DNA of 6,039 nucleotides, from assembly GCA_019312985.1 (NCBI GenBank), contig JAFDCC010000272.1:1-6039 (forward strand). The letters run 5' to 3'. The translations under genes were made by a program, and so were the position numbers. This document shows, piece after piece, positions 5,230-6,039 of this stretch; position 1 is the first letter of the stretch; each line of letters begins with the position of its first letter. Source of the stretch: Deltaproteobacteria bacterium. GTDB lineage: Bacteria; Desulfobacterota; Desulfobulbia; Desulfobulbales; BM004. A model generated the notes under the pieces. That model did not search any database and was not told the origin of the DNA. It was given only the letters and a program-made list of their open reading frames with translations.

Positions 5230-5235
5230 AGGAGG
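5230..5235 (+). promoter_or_regulatory. Consensus Shine-Dalgarno that selects a TTG start
   Basis: AGGAGG lies exactly six bases before the TTG at 5242. It is the best ribosome site near this gene: the first in-frame ATG (5302) has only AGGACAGGG at 5281-5289, 12 bases away, and the in-frame GTG at 5176 has none. This argues for a TTG start. Confidence 0.65.
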
Positions 5236-5241
5236 TTTCGT

Positions 5242-6039
5242 TTGGGCCTTCTCCTCGACAGGTTCCTGAAGAAAAAGGTAAGGACAGGGCAATGTCTTAA
5301 AATGAACAGAGCCACTGCTGCATCGCCCCACGGGGGAAGAAATTATTTTTCCCGGCACTGGCAGGGGGAATGTTCGCTGACTAAAAGTTACTGGTTAAAC
5401 TTTATCGCGACAGGGATTCTCCTGGAGTTTTTGCTTGCGATATATCCCGAAGAGCTGATAACCAGCACTCTCCATGATTTTTATATATACATCGCGCTTT
5501 ACTGTATTACATTCATCGTCATATCCTGGCAGACTGTAGGGGTTTGGCGGTCTGCCGATAATCACATCAGGAAAACAAAAAGAAAATTCTGGGCCATCAG
5601 TGCCAAGATTGCGGTAGTGCTGGTTCTTCTCAGTACAGGTGTGCTTCTGAAGGAGTTACTCCCCGGTTTACATAAATTCAGCAGCAATATAGCCGGAGAC
5701 ATAAGTGTTGGCAATTACTCGATCAGGGTAATGCCGAACAGGAAAGAAGTTGAAATAGACGGGGGAATCAAGTTCGGCCTGACAAAAGAATTGCGTAAAA
5801 TATTTGACAGATATCCGGCAATCAGGGTGGTGCACCTGAACAGCTATGGCGGCCGGGTCGTGGAGGCAAGGCGGTTACGGGAATTTATCGAGGAGAGGAA
5901 CCTTGATACAAGTACCAACAGGGGTTGTTTCAGCGCCTGTACCATCGCCTACATGGGGGGAGCATCGCGCTTCATCTATGGCGAGAAGAAACTGGGGTTT
6001 CACCGCTATGGAACCGCTGATGCCAAGGCTGAATTTATG
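5242..6039 (+). CDS. Membrane-anchored ClpP/SppA-fold serine protease-like protein (C-terminal part beyond the window)
   Basis: An open frame of 266 codons runs off the window edge. The start is taken as TTG 5242 because of its ideal AGGAGG; ATG 5302 (residue 21) is the alternative. Three membrane segments lie at about 51-67, 80-100 and 118-136, preceded by the motif HWQGECSLTKSYWLN (39-53). The basic N terminus (RFLKKKVR) and basic second loop (HIRKTKRK) put both in the cytoplasm, so the following domain would be periplasmic. That domain (about 153 onward) resembles the ClpP/crotonase superfamily, in the manner of COG3904-type proteins. It has VEIDGGI (170-176), the oxyanion-hole segment VVHLNSYGG (196-204), the nucleophile segment GCFSACTIAYMGG (228-240) with S231, and LGFHR (251-255) with H254 at about the Ser-His distance seen in ClpP. 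The third catalytic residue would lie beyond the window. It has no visible partner gene. Protease activity is inferred. Confidence 0.8.
   Translation, partial: MGLLLDRFLKKKVRTGQCLKMNRATAASPHGGRNYFSRHWQGECSLTKSYWLNFIATGILLEFLLAIYPEELITSTLHDFYIYIALYCITFIVISWQTVGVWRSADNHIRKTKRKFWAISAKIAVVLVLLSTGVLLKELLPGLHKFSSNIAGDISVGNYSIRVMPNRKEVEIDGGIKFGLTKELRKIFDRYPAIRVVHLNSYGGRVVEARRLREFIEERNLDTSTNRGCFSACTIAYMGGASRFIYGEKKLGFHRYGTADAKAEFM

Overview
The window reads like a piece of chromosome from an anaerobic or microaerobic Gram-negative bacterium. The best guess is a Desulfobacterota-type (former Deltaproteobacteria) organism. This rests on gene content, not on any marker gene: a single-cluster [4Fe-4S] ferredoxin, a hemerythrin protein fused to the PAS domain typical of DUF438 proteins, a Gate-domain inner-membrane protein and a lipoprotein-like gene. 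There are no rRNA or tRNA genes, no CRISPR array, and no transposase or phage gene.

Layout. Bases 1-1010 hold a possible tail of an upstream gene and a nucleoside-recognition/Gate-domain membrane protein. Next come a 63-aa ferredoxin (1076-1267) and a 319-aa hemerythrin-PAS protein (1418-2377). The 150-bp gap between these two is the densest regulatory region in the window. It has a near-consensus FNR-type site, a well-placed -10 element, a dyad over that -10 and a leader hairpin. A strong intrinsic terminator (2401-2434) closes the block. A membrane-anchored SAM methyltransferase (2683-3267) follows, flanked on both sides by copies of a degenerate ~49-bp repeat whose hairpin is kept in both copies. 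A secreted, probably lipid-anchored protein (3446-3952) comes next. It faces trmO (4329-4754, minus strand), a tRNA m6t6A37 methyltransferase, with a strong terminator able to work both ways between them. After trmO lies about 490 bp of non-coding, partly very AT-rich DNA with large inverted repeats. The window ends inside a gene starting at a TTG codon (5242) and running off the edge. It encodes three membrane segments followed by a ClpP/SppA-type serine-protease fold predicted to lie in the periplasm.

How the genes may work together. The only functional link the sequence supports is ferredoxin next to a diiron/PAS protein behind an FNR-type box, which suggests redox, oxygen or NO control. 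The rest look like independently transcribed single genes. No complete new multi-gene system is visible. The items most worth a second look are the hairpin repeat pair, the FNR-type promoter, the structured region at 4856-4952 and the truncated membrane protease gene.
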